NCBI GenBank assembly: GCA_017979445.1
Contig: CM030715.1
Span: 14,347,660-14,411,659, forward strand
DNA: 64,000 nucleotides
Direction: 5' to 3'
From: Akebia trifoliata
Lineage: Eukaryota > Streptophyta > Magnoliopsida > Ranunculales > Lardizabalaceae
This document shows positions 23,061 to 35,345 of the stretch, in pieces. Under the pieces are notes generated by a model. It was not told the origin of the DNA and did not search any database. It was given only the letters and a program-made list of their open reading frames with translations. The position numbers and the translations under genes are program-made. Position 1 is the first letter of the stretch; each line of letters starts with the position of its first letter.

Positions 23061-24228
23061 TTTTTTTCATTTTTTTATTTTGTACGGATGATTGTCTGAC
23101 ATTTGTTAATGTGTTCATCATGTGTTCTTGATTTTTTATATTATTAAAAAATTGTGCATATATGCATGAATCGATGATTCATTTATTTACCATGTGCTAG
23201 TAAATTTTTGGATTCAAAAATTTTACATATGTGTATGAATTGGTGATTCACCGATTTGCCACGTGTTTCTAATTTTTTGATTTTAAAATTTAACATGTGT
23301 AGATTTTTTATTCGTTGATTTGTCGTGTGTTCATGATGTCTTGATTCAAGAATTTTCTATGCGTTCATGAGGTTCCCGACTTAGAAATTTGACTTATATG
23401 AATCTCCAATTCATGAATTTTTTAACGTGCTCATAATTTTCTCAATTTGATCATTTCACATGATTTTGATTTTTGCTAATTTTGAAGTTCATGTATGTTC
23501 ATGATTTTCATATTTATAAGTTTGTGCAATATTGAATTTTGCCGATCAGTTGAGCTACCGTGTGCTCATAATTTCCTAATTTGGAAGATTTTTTATTCAT
23601 AATTACTCTTTTGAAAAGTTTATTTTTTAAATTTTCTATTTTGAAAATTTTATTTTTATAAATTTCTAATTTGGGAATTCATCATATTTACAAATTTCTA
23701 ATTTAGGAAATTTCATAAAATGCCAATTTAGAAATTTCACATTCATAATTTTCTAATTTGAAGATTTTTAGAAATTTGTGTTTTATTCGATTTGAAAAAT
23801 ATCTCCATATGTGAATTTTTAATTGGAAAATATTACCATGTGAACTCTAAAACATATGATATGATTTGGGTTTTTCCAAAGTTTTTCCTTGTTGCGAAAT
23901 TCAAATAATCCTATAATATTTGGGAGAATTTTAGCCAAAAGATTCGTTTAGCAAATTCGATATAAATTGATGATGATTGCAACCTATTTTAATTTTAGTC
24001 TTTAGCAAATTCGATATAAATTGGTGGGTTCGGTGTTTAACACCTTTCGAAATCCGTAATCTGACCCCTTACCCATTTCTCTTATCTATGGACCGATCCA
24101 GATCCATTTGGAGTTATTTTTGGTACCTAGATCTAAACTAGGTGGCAATTCCCAATTCTTAGAAAATCTCCCATTTATCAATCGGACTCGTCTTCACTAT
24201 TTAGTGAGAAAAGATCGAGGTGATTTCA
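23061..24228 (+). repeat. Diverged 5' LTR of element E
   Basis: The right third is a recognisable inverted match to the family LTR: GGTGTTTAACACCTTTC, CTAAACTAGGTGGCAATTCCC and GATCGAGGTGATTTCA correspond to the edge sequence of the minus-strand LTRs read backwards. The left part (23100-23850) is AT-rich with many ATTTCTAATTTG-like repeats and matches no other LTR well. The TG start is not identified. Confidence 0.6.
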
Positions 24229-24229
24229 G

Positions 24230-24247
24230 TAGCGATTCCCCTGGGGA
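24230..24247 (+). promoter_or_regulatory. Primer-binding site (tRNA-Arg, mutated) of E
   Basis: TAGCGATTCCCCTGGGGA, one base after the LTR end, matches TGGCGACTCCGCTGGGGA at 15 of 18 positions. Spacing to the LTR is the same as in A and C. Confidence 0.65.
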
Positions 24248-25513
24248 TTTTAAAGTCAAACTTGACACGATCCAAAACTATCCTTAGGTTGACTTTTCGC
24301 TCGAATCAACCCAATTGACTCAAAGTCATTCTTAGATTAAGCTAGATTTTGTCATTTCCTTCATTGGATTTGATTAATTGATTATATCTTGTTATTGGGT
24401 TTTGATAAATGTATGTGTTTTGTATGGTGGATTATTCGCGAAAATGTCTCGGGCGCACTTTGTCCCTTTGTACACACTCATGAGCATGCATACTCATATT
24501 TGCATCATGATATGTCCTTTTAAACCCTATAGTCAAATCCAATCTAACCTGATCCTTCGAGACATCTGGGATGACAATAAACACTACAACTTCAATACAG
24601 TACCTTCGGGTATATCAAACTGAAGTATCACATATTGCTTGACTAGGCAAAACTGGGATAGTATATCAGTGTTTCAGACTGAAGTAACCTAAGCTTTGTC
24701 TTAATTGAATCTCAATCATATAGTGAGCTTAGAAACATAAACTTAGGTGTGGTCCCATTAAACCAAAACTCGAATCGACCAAGAGTGCTCCTGAGTTGCT
24801 TTACTTAATTTAACCAAAAGGTAAGAGGGTGGACTGGTCCACACCGTTTAAATTGAATCCGCAATACCGGTCCAACCAAATAGACTTAACTGATGAGACA
24901 TACTGGTCAATGTCAAGTTAAATCATTTAGCCCAATTGGTAAATGGATCTTATGGAACAACACAGGGACCGGTTGGACTAAATAGCTTAAAAAAATGGAT
25001 GAAATAATTCAAGTAGAATATTCAGATCCATTAGGACGAACTGGCCCAAACTCAAATGGGTACATAGTCCCAATCACTTTGTACTGGCCAATTTAATTCA
25101 ATAGACTTAATATTTTACAATTGACAAAATCGAGATTAGTAGAAAATATATTAAAGGGTGTATTGACTTGCACAACCTAGATCTTACTCTTTGAAGGTCG
25201 TACAACCCTTAATTATGGTTCAAAATTTCCTAAGATTCCAAATCAATCAGCAAATCATCTTTATGCAATTTCTTGCTTGAAATGTTTCATCGGCTAAAGA
25301 GCTTGAATCTAGGGGGTTAATTTAATAAATGCTAGAAAAGAGGGACCCTTTATTCATAATTGCTAAAAAACTACTCTCGGGCCCGCAACAAATAATCCAC
25401 CTTTGATGGAGTTTCAACATATCATTGCTCATAAACTTAAGCGTCCACCACCTAGTTGGAGTCCTTAATCAGGTCGATTAGGACAGACAACAACACCAAA
25501 TGAATCGTTAGAA
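24248..25513 (+). other. Leader of element E
   Basis: 1.27 kb between PBS and gag. There is no ORF1, so this leader type differs from that of A and C. The part 24900-25500 matches 63430-64000 of D in inverted orientation (for example the region around CAAATGGGTACATAGTCCCA). An 81-codon open frame at 24378 has no homologue here and is probably chance. Confidence 0.55.
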
Positions 25514-25702
25514 ATGGCCTCTAAATCTGAACTCGTGGAGAATCGTAAGATCTTAACGATCTTTACAATGGATATAAACAACATAAAGAACAAGGTAGAA
25601 GTGTTAGAAAAAATCTCTGAGTCAAAAAGAAACCTCCCTGATGATCAGAGGGGCAAAGGATCGAAAGGTAGCACGGTTAGGAATCTAGAAGAGGTTTATA
25701 AC
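25514..25702 (+). pseudogene. gag N-terminal fragment of element E
   Basis: The ATG at 25514 opens MASKSELVENRKILTIF followed by MDINNIKNKVEVLEKIS. This aligns with the gag start of element D on the other strand (MASESELIEICKILAVF at 63422). It is a leucine/isoleucine-rich helix, probably a coiled coil. The frame is cut at 25703 by an inserted Athila LTR. It lies directly after the leader, as expected for gag. Confidence 0.75.
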
Positions 25703-26048
25703 TGGTGGTAATATCGTTGTTCTTCTCATCGGAGTTAATATTAATCGTACTTTTACCTTACTTGTGGGGTAAGTAGGGGATCAAACCAAAGAGAAAGGGG
25801 GAGTAGAATTAAACTAAGAGGATAAAATTCAAATTAACCAAAAGGAATTAAAACTATTTTTCTTTTTATTTTTGAACTTAACAAGAAAATTTAAAGTTGC
25901 TAGAAAATTAACCGAAGTAAATGAAGTTAAAAGCAAGTAAACTTATGAAATTAAAACACCATTGGAGGTGGATCTACCTAGAACATGTTGACGAGTAATT
26001 CCTAGTCTCTAACCTTTTTATAACTCAATCGTAAGGCCTTGGTGTTAG
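25703..26048 (-). repeat. Athila-type LTR fragment, cut by element D
   Basis: It matches the first 345 bases (plus-strand sense) of the other Athila LTRs, beginning TGGTGGTAATATCGTTG against TGATGAGACTATCGTTG. It stops at GGTGTTAG, where the LTR of D starts. It is more diverged than the other Athila copies, so it is older. The rest should lie right of D, outside the window. The left flank is ATAAC (25698-25702). Confidence 0.88.
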
Positions 26049-27745
26049 TGAAAGCGCCCTCGATCCGTGGGATGCGTGGATCAATTTTTGATCTCTGAGG
26101 TTTGGAGTCGCCACCTAGTTATTACGGTCTAGGAACCGAACATTGACTCGAAACGGATAAACAAACAACTAATCTACTAAAAAATACTGAGTCCGGGGAT
26201 CATATTTCGGGGTTGGAAGGTGTTAGGCACCAACCCCGCCCGGCAAACGCCGGTCTCTACTAATTTTAAAAAACGATTACAATGTTAAAAAGACCTAAAT
26301 AATAATAATAAAAAATATTTACCTTTGCAATGCAACGATTTTGTTTCTTCAGATCTGATAGAACAGCTCCTCGTATAGTACTTCTCGCTTTATTCTGTCA
26401 CTGGATTCACTTCAAACCTCCAAAACAAAATACTTCCTTCTTAGATCTGAATATTTCTGATTTTTTTTATGGATTTTTGGGTGTTTTTGAGGGGTTTCTA
26501 AGTGTTTTTTGAGCTAAAGTTGGGGTATAAATGTTGGGCAAGGAGTTAGGATTTCAAAATTAGAGTTTATGGGAGGCTAGGAAAACTTTTTGACCTACTT
26601 TTCTTAGGGTTTATTTTTTGATAAGAAAAAAGGTTGTAGGGACCCTTATTTATAGATTTTTTTAAATGCTTTTTAGATAGAGTTAGTATTTAATTATAAT
26701 TATTTTTAAATAGAGTTAGTATTTAATTAGAATTATATTAGATAGTTTTAGAGTTTAATTAGGTTTCTTTTAGATAGTTTTAGAGTTTAATTAGAATTCT
26801 ATTAGGGTTTTGACTTTGGTCTTATTAGATTGATTAGGATTTTGACTTAAGTCTCACTTGATTGACTAGAATTTAGGGTTTTGACTTAAGTCATACTTGA
26901 TTGACTAGAATTTAGGACTTTGACTTAAGTCTCACTTGATTGACTTGACTTTAAGATTTTGACTTAAGTCTTAGTTGATTAACTTGACTTTAGGATTTTG
27001 ACTTAAATCTTACTTGATTGACTTGAATTTTAAGATTTTGACTTAAGTCTTACTTGATTGACTTGAATTTTAAGATTTTGACTTAAGTCTTAATTGATTG
27101 ACTTGAATTTTAATTAAGATTTCACTTTACATTAATTAATATTTTAATTATTAATTTTAAAATTTTTAATTATTAAAATTGTAAAATTACCATTTTACCC
27201 TTGAAAATGAGTTTTTGCGTTTTAAGTTGTTTTTTAATGTTCCAAGATGTTTTGGAATCAATTTTTCGTAAGGAATTCAATGGGAATATTGGTTTTTATC
27301 ATTTACAAAAAATTTTGTGCGAAATGGTCATGAACTTTATAAGGGGCATTTTCGTAATTTTATCAAATTTTGTGAAAATTGGAAAAATGATTTATTTGAT
27401 TTCGATTTATTGTTTTATGTGTTTGAAAGGATTTTCCTAAGCGTAATGTAGGCTCTAGGGATGTTTTGAGATTCGGGGTATTTTGATAATTTGATCATTT
27501 TTTAGTGATTTTTATCGTGAAACTTCTTTTTGTCTGAAAAATGATGATTTCTATGTTTTTGAGGTTATATTTTCCTAATTTAGCGTGTTTTCTACACTTT
27601 TGTTAGTTTGAGATACCTCATCCGAATTTCTGAAACATATCTAGCAATAAAATATAGTAATGGAATAATCATCCATCATTGAGAATCGTTGCAATCAGGT
27701 TGACGAGTTGATTAATCAGGCGAATGCAAAAATGGGATGTCTATA
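26049..27745 (-). repeat. 3' LTR of element D
   Basis: 1697 bp from TGAAAGCGCC to GATGTCTATA. The last bases should be TCTACA; the mutation changes the terminal TGTAGAC on minus to TATAGAC. TATA motif TATTTATA at 26647-26654. The GACTTAAGTCTTACTTGATT repeat at 26815-27110 has about eight copies, more than in the other LTRs, which explains the extra length. Confidence 0.9.
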
Positions 27746-27758
27746 GATGTCCCTCTTT
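27746..27758 (-). promoter_or_regulatory. Polypurine tract of element D
   Basis: On minus AAAGAGGGACATC beside the 3' LTR. B and C have AAAGAGGGGCATC, so D carries one change. Confidence 0.8.
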
Positions 27759-28146
27759 GGCAGAGAGTTGAAGCAAACTAGATAGCAAATCTATTTTAGT
27801 AGATAGTGTGATATCTGAATGCCAAAGCTAGTGACAGTTCATTTTGCAGCCTGATTTAGCAATTCGTCGGGATGTTCAGATCCTTGAAGATAAAACTCTC
27901 CCCGAACTAAAAGTTGTTAGGTCCTTGAGCGCGAACTCTCACTGACAGTGTCAGATCCTTGAATTTTAGAAAATTCTCCTTGACTAATGGAACAAATGTG
28001 CACGTGTGTATTTGAAATCTGAGATAAATCTTAGAGGGTCTAAGTGAAAACTGAGTAAAATCTGAGCATAACTAAGCATAAATTGAACATAATTTGAACA
28101 AAATATAAGCATAAACTGAGCATAATCTGAGTAAAAGTTGAATGTC

Positions 28147-28811
28147 TTACTCTACCTACCCAGAGTGAAAGAGTAATGAACAATTTTTTTTTGGGTCCTA
28201 CTCTACCTACTCGGGGTGAAAGAGTAATGAACTATTTTTTTGAAGTCCTACTCTACCTACTCGAGGTGAAAGAGTAATGGACTAGTTTTCTAGGAGTTAT
28301 ACTCAACCTACTCGGGGTGAAAGAGTAATAAATAATTTTTTTTTAGGAGTCCTACTCTATCTACTCGGGGTGAAAGAGTAATGAACTAATTTTTTGGAAG
28401 TTCTACTCTACTTACTCAAAGTGAAAGAGTAATGAACTAAACTTTTTGGGAATCCTACTCTACCTGCCTAGGGTAAAAGAGTAATGAACTTATTTTTCTA
28501 GGAATCCTACTCTACCTATTCAGATAAAAAAGTAATGAACTAATTTTTCTGGGAGTCTTACTCTACCTGCTCGGGGTGAAAGAGTAATGAACTTATATTT
28601 CTAGGAGTCCTACTCTACTTACTCAGGGTGAAAGAGTAATGAATTTATTTTTCTGGGAGTCCTACTCTACCTACTTGGAGTGAAAGAGTAATGAACTAAT
28701 TTTTATAGGAGTCCTACTCTACCTACTCGGGGTGAAAGAGTAATGAACCTATTTTTCTAGGAGTCCTACTCTACCTATTCGAGGTGAAAAAGTAATGAAC
28801 TTATTTTTCTA
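28147..28811. repeat. About 52-bp tandem array in the 3' region of D, 13 copies
   Basis: Each unit is CCTACTCTACCTACTCGGGG, then TGAAAGAGTAATGAAC and a T-rich spacer ending AGGAGT. TACTCT and AGAGTA in each unit are inverted repeats. The same family of repeats makes the array at 35346-36105 in element B. Confidence 0.92.
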
Positions 28812-30132
28812 GGGAAACAAACAGGGGAATAATTCCGTATTTGATTTTTTTTCTTTAAAAAAGAGTTGAATTTTATGAAGGTCAGGTCAATATCTAAACT
28901 TTTCTTCAACCTCAGGAGTTTTTTGAAGTTGCTATCAAGAGGATAACCTTTAATTCAAAATTAACCATACCCCTTAAGGTTGAAAGTGATTAGGCTTCAG
29001 AACAAAATGCCCCTAGTTTGATTACACTGGGGATAATTGAACATAATTTGAAAACAAATGTCCCTAGTGTAAGGGAGGAAACTGTACTCTTTAGAAAGGG
29101 AAGCGCCCTTATTATGAAAGTTTGAAATCTTTAAATACCGCAAATGCAATAAAGGTTTAACTTTAATTTTGACTTCTTATTGAAGATTTTGAGTCAGGCT
29201 CAATATTTTTTTTCTGAAATTCATCATAGAATCTGTTATTTCTCCTCGTTGGTTCGCTTAGGGACATGGAACTCTTCAGATCAATCAAAGATGAGATACT
29301 TGTATCCACTGAGTCTGTATTTGGTTAAAAATGGATATTGAAACTTGATCATTTGGACTTCTAATATTTCAGCTCGGACCGCCTTTTCAGCTTCTAAACT
29401 CAACGGAGATTTTCTTTTATTTTTTGGTCGCTCTAAGTTTTGCTTAGATTGCCTTTTCAGGTTTTCAATGTAGCGAGCATGCTCTAGCTTTTGCCTAGAT
29501 CGCCTTTTTAGGTTTTTGATCTAGTGAGTTTACAATTTTGTATATTTTCTTTACTTTGATTGTTGCCAAAGTCGTCTTTTTAGATTTTCAACCTTGCGAG
29601 CTTGCCCTAATTTTTGTCTAAGTTGCCCTTTTGGGTTTTCAACCTAGCAGGCTTCATTTTTCTTTTTCTTCCAGTTTGAACTTCTGGAGTTACTGTCTGA
29701 TCATGTTTTGCTATCTTCCTTGACTTTATCGCACAGAATTTGGAGGACTTTCATAAGTAAGCTTAGGACTGGGCATAAAATGAAAGGAATTTTGAGGCTC
29801 AAAAACCCAAATGCCCCTTGTGTGGTATTTCTTTTATTTTGCTTTGAATTTTCTTCCCCATTTTGAAGATATTTTTTTTATTTGGAATTTCTTTCTTTCT
29901 GGATTTCTTGTAGGGAAATCTATTTATATATATTTTTTTTATTTTTATGTGATCGGGCCTGAAGTAACTTCTCAGGTTGCCTACATACCCCAGAATTTTG
30001 GGATTAGACCTAAACATAGTTCAAATTTCCCTTTCCTAGGTTGGGTGATCTGGCTGAGAAAGAAAAAGGTATTTCTTTTTTATTTTTTGAAAAATGCTGC
30101 AAAGGGCTGAGAAAAAAGATATTTAACTAGGT
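28812..30132 (-). other. Non-coding 3' region of element D
   Basis: Homologous to 36106-37440 in B and 45184-46540 in C. No ORF conserved between the three copies. It contains a second tandem array (29432-29652) and the conserved block GGCCTGAAGTAACTTCTCAG at 29957-29976. Confidence 0.65.
29432..29652. repeat. About 55-bp tandem repeat in D, four diverged copies
   Basis: Units carry TTTTGCCTAGATCGCC, TTTTCAGGTTTTCGATCTAG and CGAGCTT, with variations. TAGATCG and CGATCTA form a 7-bp stem in the best copies. Counterparts are at 36741-36970 and 45868-46092. Confidence 0.8.
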
Positions 30133-31000
30133 AGCAGGAAAATTAATTCGACAAAAGATGACCTCCTTAAATGTAGTACCGCTTGATCTGGTCAAGGTTG
30201 GTTGGTTCTGGTAATTCGATTCCATCATGATCTTGAAGTCTGTCAATTTTTCTAGATAGTATTTTTTTAATGATTGAAACTCTCCAATTGGGTTCAAACT
30301 TCCTCCTATGATCGAGGAAGAGTGCTTAATTTTTTTTTGGTAGTCTGATGGTTAAATCCTTGACTTGTAAGTGATGAACTTTGACTTTCTTGTCAAACAT
30401 GCGAGTGACTCCTCTCTGTTGACAGACCCAATCTATTTCTAACAATTGACTTCCATCAAGACCTTGAGATACAGGATTTTCCATTTTAACTGGTAAGATT
30501 CCTTTCATATCATTCACTAGAGTGACTTTAGTGGAAGACTGTATTGAAGTGTAATATGTCTATAGCGCGAATGGTAACTTCTCTGGTCAATCCTGGTGTG
30601 ATGTGTGATTGACACATTTTCACGATGATTGTCTTGAGATTTTTACTAGCTGCTTCAACTATTCCATCGATCTGAAAATAGTAAACTTTTTAAAAGTCCA
30701 ACACTGATACATTCTGTAATCTTTCCTCTAACTATGTGAGTCTATTCTGACTTGTACATGTGGTGTTCTCACAGGATGGGTATATATTTCATGTTGAACA
30801 ACACTCCAACCTTAACCGACATATCCTCAAAGGACCATGTAAGCAAGTCTTTTGAATTTTCTGAACAAATTCATCATCTCTTCGTGTTCCTCTGGGGATA
30901 AGTTAATTCTAACATGAATTTCTTAGGAATTATTTTGTTTGGAGGTCAATGCTCTTTGCTTTCTTGATTAGAGGTCGAGCAAGACATTTATCTTCTCATT
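30133..31000 (-). pseudogene. Integrase tail and RT-edge remnants of element D
   Basis: On the minus strand an Ogre-type integrase C-terminus can be followed through frameshifts: DGIVEAASKNLKTIIVKM (near 30660-30610), MNDMKGILPVKMENPVSQG (30517 onward), MFDKKVKVHHLQVKDLT, and LQDHDGIELPEPTNLDQIKR ending at a stop near 30165. Upstream, 30790-30930 resembles the segment before RT (a LSPEE and FAWSYEDMPG-like stretch). RT palm, RNase H and the integrase core are absent between the two. Element B has nearly the same arrangement, so the deletion predates their insertion. Confidence 0.65.
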
Positions 31001-31158
31001 CAGGAGGAGGTTCCTTATTAGAGGAATTTCACCTTGAAGCTAGTTTATTAGTTAAATCGTTAATGCGCTCGAGGTATTCCGAAATTTTCTTTATTCAATT
31101 AAATTCAGATGGGGCGACTGACACCATTGCAGACTCGACAAACTAACATGACTATAAC

Positions 31159-32747
31159 TGAAAGCGCCCTCGATCCGCGGGGTATGCGAATCCGCTTTTG
31201 ACCCTTGAGGTTTGGGAGTCGCCACCTAGTTATTATGGTCTAGGAACCAAACTGACTCTACAATGGATAAAAAAGAACTAATCTACTACAGAAATCTGAA
31301 TCCGGGGATCATGTTACGGGGTTGGAAGGTGTTAGGCACCAACCTCGCCCAGCCAATGCCTGTCTCTACTTATTTCAAATATAACTACATCGCTAATAAC
31401 AAAATCTAGATTAAAAAAATAATGAAAAATCTTACCTTCGATCTGCAAAAGTACTATTCCCTCAGATCTGGTAAAAATAGCTCCTTGTACCGTACTCCTT
31501 GCTTCGTTTTGTCTCTGGATCTGATTTCTGATCTCCGAGTCAAGGTATCTCCTTCTTGGATCTGGATGCTTTGAATTTGTTGTAGATTTTTGGAGTGTTT
31601 TTGAAAGGTTTCTAGGTGTTTTTCAGGCTAAAATCGAAGTAGGGGTGTTAGGGAAGGAGTTGGGGCTCCAAAATTAGGGTTTTGGGAAGGTTGTGGAGTC
31701 TTCTTCACCTACTTTTTCTAGGGTTTTTTCTTTGATACGAAAATAGGGTGTGGAGGCTCCTTTTTATAAAGTTTTTTTAGAAGCATTAGAGTTTGATTAG
31801 GGTTTCTTTTAGAGTTTTAATTAGGGTTTTGACTTTGGTCTTATGAGATGGACTTAGTCTTTAGGGTTTTGACTTTAGTCTTATGAGATTGACTTGATTA
31901 GTTTAGATTAGGATTTTGATTTAGGGTTTTGAATTTAGTCTTATGAGATTGACTTGATTAGTTTAGGTTAGGGTTTTGATTTAGGGTTTTGACTTTCGTC
32001 TTATGAGATTGACTTTAATACTTTGACTTTAGTCTTTCTTGGTTGGCTTTTAATATCTTGACTTTAGTCTTACTTGATTGACTTTAAGATTGACTTTAGT
32101 CTTACTTGATTGACTTTAATATTTCACTTTACGTTATTTAATGATTTGTTTATTAATTTCAAAATTTGTAATTATTAAAGTTGTAAAATTACCGTTTTAT
32201 CCTCGGAGAGGATTTTTTACGTTTTAAGTCATTTTTCAATGTTTCAAGATGTTTTGGAATCAGTTTTTCGTAAGGAATTCAATGGGAATGTTTGTTTTTG
32301 TCATTTATGAAATTTTTTGTGTCAAATGGTCGTGAATTTTATGAGGGGTATTTTTGTAATTTTGTCAAATTTTGTGAAAATTGACGAAGTGGTTTATTTG
32401 GTGTCAATTTATTATTTTATGTATTTTGAATGGGTTTTCCTAAGCGTAACGTAGGTTCTAGGTTGTTTTGATATTAGGGGAATTTTGGTAATTTGATCAT
32501 TTTTAGTGGTTTTTATCGTGAAGCTTCTTTTTGGTTTGCGAGATGATGATTTGTATGTTTCTTGGGTCGTATTTTCCTAGCGTAGCGTGGTTTTAAAGTT
32601 TTGTCAGTTCAAGATACCTCATCCGGATTTCTGAAAACACATCTGGTGACAAAATAAAGCACTGGAATAAACATCCATCATTGGAAACTTTTGCGATCGG
32701 GTTGACGACTTGATTAATCACGCGGATGCAAAAATTGGGTGTCTACA
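31159..32747 (-). repeat. 3' LTR of element C
   Basis: 1589 bp, TGAAAGCGCC to GGTGTCTACA, followed at once by the PPT. TATA motif TTTTTATA on plus (TATAAAAA on minus) at 31762-31769, a variant shared only with the partner LTR. Confidence 0.93.
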
Positions 32748-32760
32748 GATGCCCCTCTTT
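32748..32760 (-). promoter_or_regulatory. Polypurine tract of element C
   Basis: AAAGAGGGGCATC on minus, directly beside the 3' LTR. Confidence 0.85.
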
Positions 32761-33071
32761 GGCAGAGGGTTGAAGCAAACTAGATAGAAAATCTATTTTG
32801 GTAGATAGTGCGATATCCGAATGCCAAAGCTAGTGACAGTTCATTTTGCAGCCTGATTTAGCAATTCGTCGGGGTATTCGGATCCTTGAGCGTAAAACTC
32901 TCTCCGAACTAGAAAAATGTCAGGTCCTTGAGCGCGAGCTCTCACTGGCAGTGTCAGATCCTTGAATTTTAAAAAATTCTCCTTGACTGATGTAATAACT
33001 GTGCAAGTGTGTGGGCTTAAAATCTGAGATAGATTTCAAAGAGTTTGAGTTGGAAATGAGTCAAATCTGAG

Positions 33072-33255
33072 CACTGAGCATAAACTAAGCATAATTCTAA
33101 GAAAAACCTTGGCGACATCTGAGCATAATTCTGAGAAAACCCTCGGCGGCATCTGAACATAATTCCAAGAAAACCCTTGGCAGCATCTGAGCATAGTTCC
33201 AAGAAAACCCTTAGCGACATCTGAGCATAGTTCCGAGAAAACCCTCGGCGGTATC
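33072..33255. repeat. 34-bp tandem array of C, left part (5 copies)
   Basis: The first copies of the CATCTGAGCATAATTCCAAG-type repeat. The array is interrupted at GTATC (33251-33255) by element B and resumes at 44527. Units contain CCAAG and CTTGG, or CCGAG and CTCGG, around AAAACC. Confidence 0.92.
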
Positions 33256-34990
33256 TGAAAGCGCCCTCGATCCGCGGGGTGCACGGATCCGCTTTTGACT
33301 CTTGAGGTTTGGGAGTCGCCACCTAGTTATTGTGGTCTAGGAACCAAACTGACTCTAACATGGATAAAAAGAACTAATCTACCATAAAAAATCTGAATTT
33401 GGGGATCATGTTACGGGGTTGGAAGGTGTTAGGCACCAACCCCGCCCGATCAAAACCGGTCTCTACTAACTTCCCAAATATATCACATTGCTAAAAACCT
33501 AGACAAAAATAAAAAAATTACATACCTTTCCGATAGCAAGGATTTTGTTCCCTCAGATCTGACAAAAAGAGCTCCTTGTACTGTACTCCCTTGCTTCGTT
33601 CTGTCTCCGGATTTGACTTTGGATCTCCTAGATCAAGATATCTCCTTGTTTTTGGATCTGAACTCTTCAAGTTTATTGCGGATTTGGGGGTATTTTTGGA
33701 GGGATTTTAGGTGTTTTCTAGACTAAAATTGAAGGAGGGATGTTAGGTAAGGAGTTGGGGCTCCAAAACTAGGGTTTATGGGGGGCTAGGGGAGCTTCTA
33801 GACCTACTTCTCTTAGGGTTTATGATTTGATACGAAAATAGGGTGTGAGCACCTCTATTTATAGATGTTTTTAGGGGTTGATTTAGATAAAGTTAGTGTT
33901 TAATTAGAGATCTTTTAATTAGAATTGTGTTTTAGTTAGACTTATTTTAGGTAGAATTGTGTTTTAATTAGAGTTGTTTTAGGTAGAATTGTTTTTAAGT
34001 TAGAACTCTATTAGATAGAGTTATTAATCAATTATAATTCTATTATAACTTTTGGTCTTATTTGATTGACTTTTAATGTTTTGACTTTAGTCTTAATTGA
34101 TTGACTTTTAATATCTTGACTTTAGTCTTGCTTAATTGACTTTAATTTTGACTTCAGTCTCACTTGATTGACTTTAATACCTGACTTCAGTCTTGCTTGA
34201 TTTACTTTTAATTTTTGGAGAACCCCCCTCTAAAATATCTTTAATTTTTTGGACCCCCAAATGGAGGGGTCCTTAAAGAAATATCCCACGAACCCTCAAC
34301 AATTTTACCTGAAAGTCCGATTGATCGATTTTTTAGTTTCAATTTTTAAATTAATTTCATTAATGTTTCACTTTAATTATTTAATGTTTTATTTATTAAT
34401 TTCGAATTTTTTAATTATGAAAATTGTGAAATTACCGTTTTGCCCACGGAGAGGACTTTTCACGTTTTAAGTCAGTTTTCAATGTTCTAGGATGTTTTAG
34501 AATCGATTTTTCGTAAGGAATTCAATGGAAATATTAGTTTGTGTCATTTATGAAAATTTTTATGTGAAATGATTGTGAACTTTATGAGGGGCATTTTCGT
34601 AATTTTATCAAATTCTGTTAAAATTGGTGAAATGATTTATTTGGTTCTGATTTGTTATTTTATGTGTTCGAGAGAGTTTTTCTAAGCGTAACGTAGGCTC
34701 TAGGGTTGTTTTGAGATTAGGGGTATTTTGTTAATTTAGTCAATTTTAGTGATTTTTATCGTGAAGCTTCTTTCTGGTTTGCAAGATGATGATTTCTATG
34801 TTTCTGGGGTCGTATTTTCCTAGCGTAGCATGGTTTCTAAGGTTTTGTCAATTCGAGATACCTCATCCGGATTTCTGAAACATATCTGGTAACAAAATAA
34901 AGCAATAGAATATACATCCATCATTGGGAATCATTGCGATCGGGTTGACGAGTTGATTAATCAGGCGAGTGCAAAAATGGGGTGTCTACA
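33256..34990 (-). repeat. 3' LTR of element B
   Basis: 1735 bp, TGAAAGCGCC to GGTGTCTACA, followed by the PPT. TATA motif at 33856-33863. It contains the uninterrupted version (near 34808-34835) of the site where a solo Athila LTR sits in the partner LTR. Positions 34208-34310 hold a block (TGGAGGGGTCC) also seen at 16005-16025. Confidence 0.93.
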
Positions 34991-35003
34991 GATGCCCCTC
35001 TTT
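34991..35003 (-). promoter_or_regulatory. Polypurine tract of element B
   Basis: AAAGAGGGGCATC on minus, directly beside the 3' LTR. Confidence 0.85.
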
Positions 35004-35345
35004 GGCAGAGGGTTGAAGCAAACTAGATAGCAAATCTATTTTGGTAGATAATGCGATATCCGAATGCCAAAGCTAGTGACAGTTCATTTTACAGCCTAAT
35101 TTAGCAATTCGTCAAGGTGTTCGGATCCTTGAGGGTAAACTCTCCCCGAATTAAAAGATTGTTAGGTCCTTGAGCGAGAGCTCTCACTGACAGTGTCAGA
35201 TCCTTGAATTTTAGAGAATTGTCCCTGACTAAAAAGTGCAAGTGTGTGCACTGTGTGAAATTGAGTAAAATCTGAGTAAAACAAAACTCGAGAAAATTTG
35301 AATGATATTTGAGAGAAATCTGAGTAAAAGTTGGGAGAAAGTTAA

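Larger units (their letters stand above)
23061..25702 (+). mobile_element. Element E: old plus-strand Ogre/Tat-like 5' end
   Basis: The only element here transcribed on plus. It comprises a diverged 5' LTR ending at 24228, a PBS at 24230-24247, a leader and the start of gag at 25514. It is truncated at 25702 by an Athila LTR. Its leader (24900-25500) and gag start are inverted relatives of those of element D (63420-64000). The left edge near 23061 is set by the end of F's pol homology, not by a recognised LTR edge. Confidence 0.7.

Noticed and set aside
24378..24623. 81-codon plus-strand frame in the leader of E
   Set aside because: No homologue in the window, no codon pattern that I can recognise, and it sits in a non-coding leader.
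25698..25702. ATAAC left of the Athila fragment, same as the TSD of element C
   Set aside because: A 5-mer match by chance; C's own duplicated target is proven at 31154 and 61848, and the Athila fragment's second edge is outside the window.
28147..28811. CRISPR-like regular spacing of short repeats
   Set aside because: The whole unit including the spacer is repeated; there are no unique spacers and the context is a plant retrotransposon.
33017..33322. Minus-strand open frame of 101 codons across the edge of element B
   Set aside because: Same 34-bp repeat artefact, running over an LTR edge and TSD.
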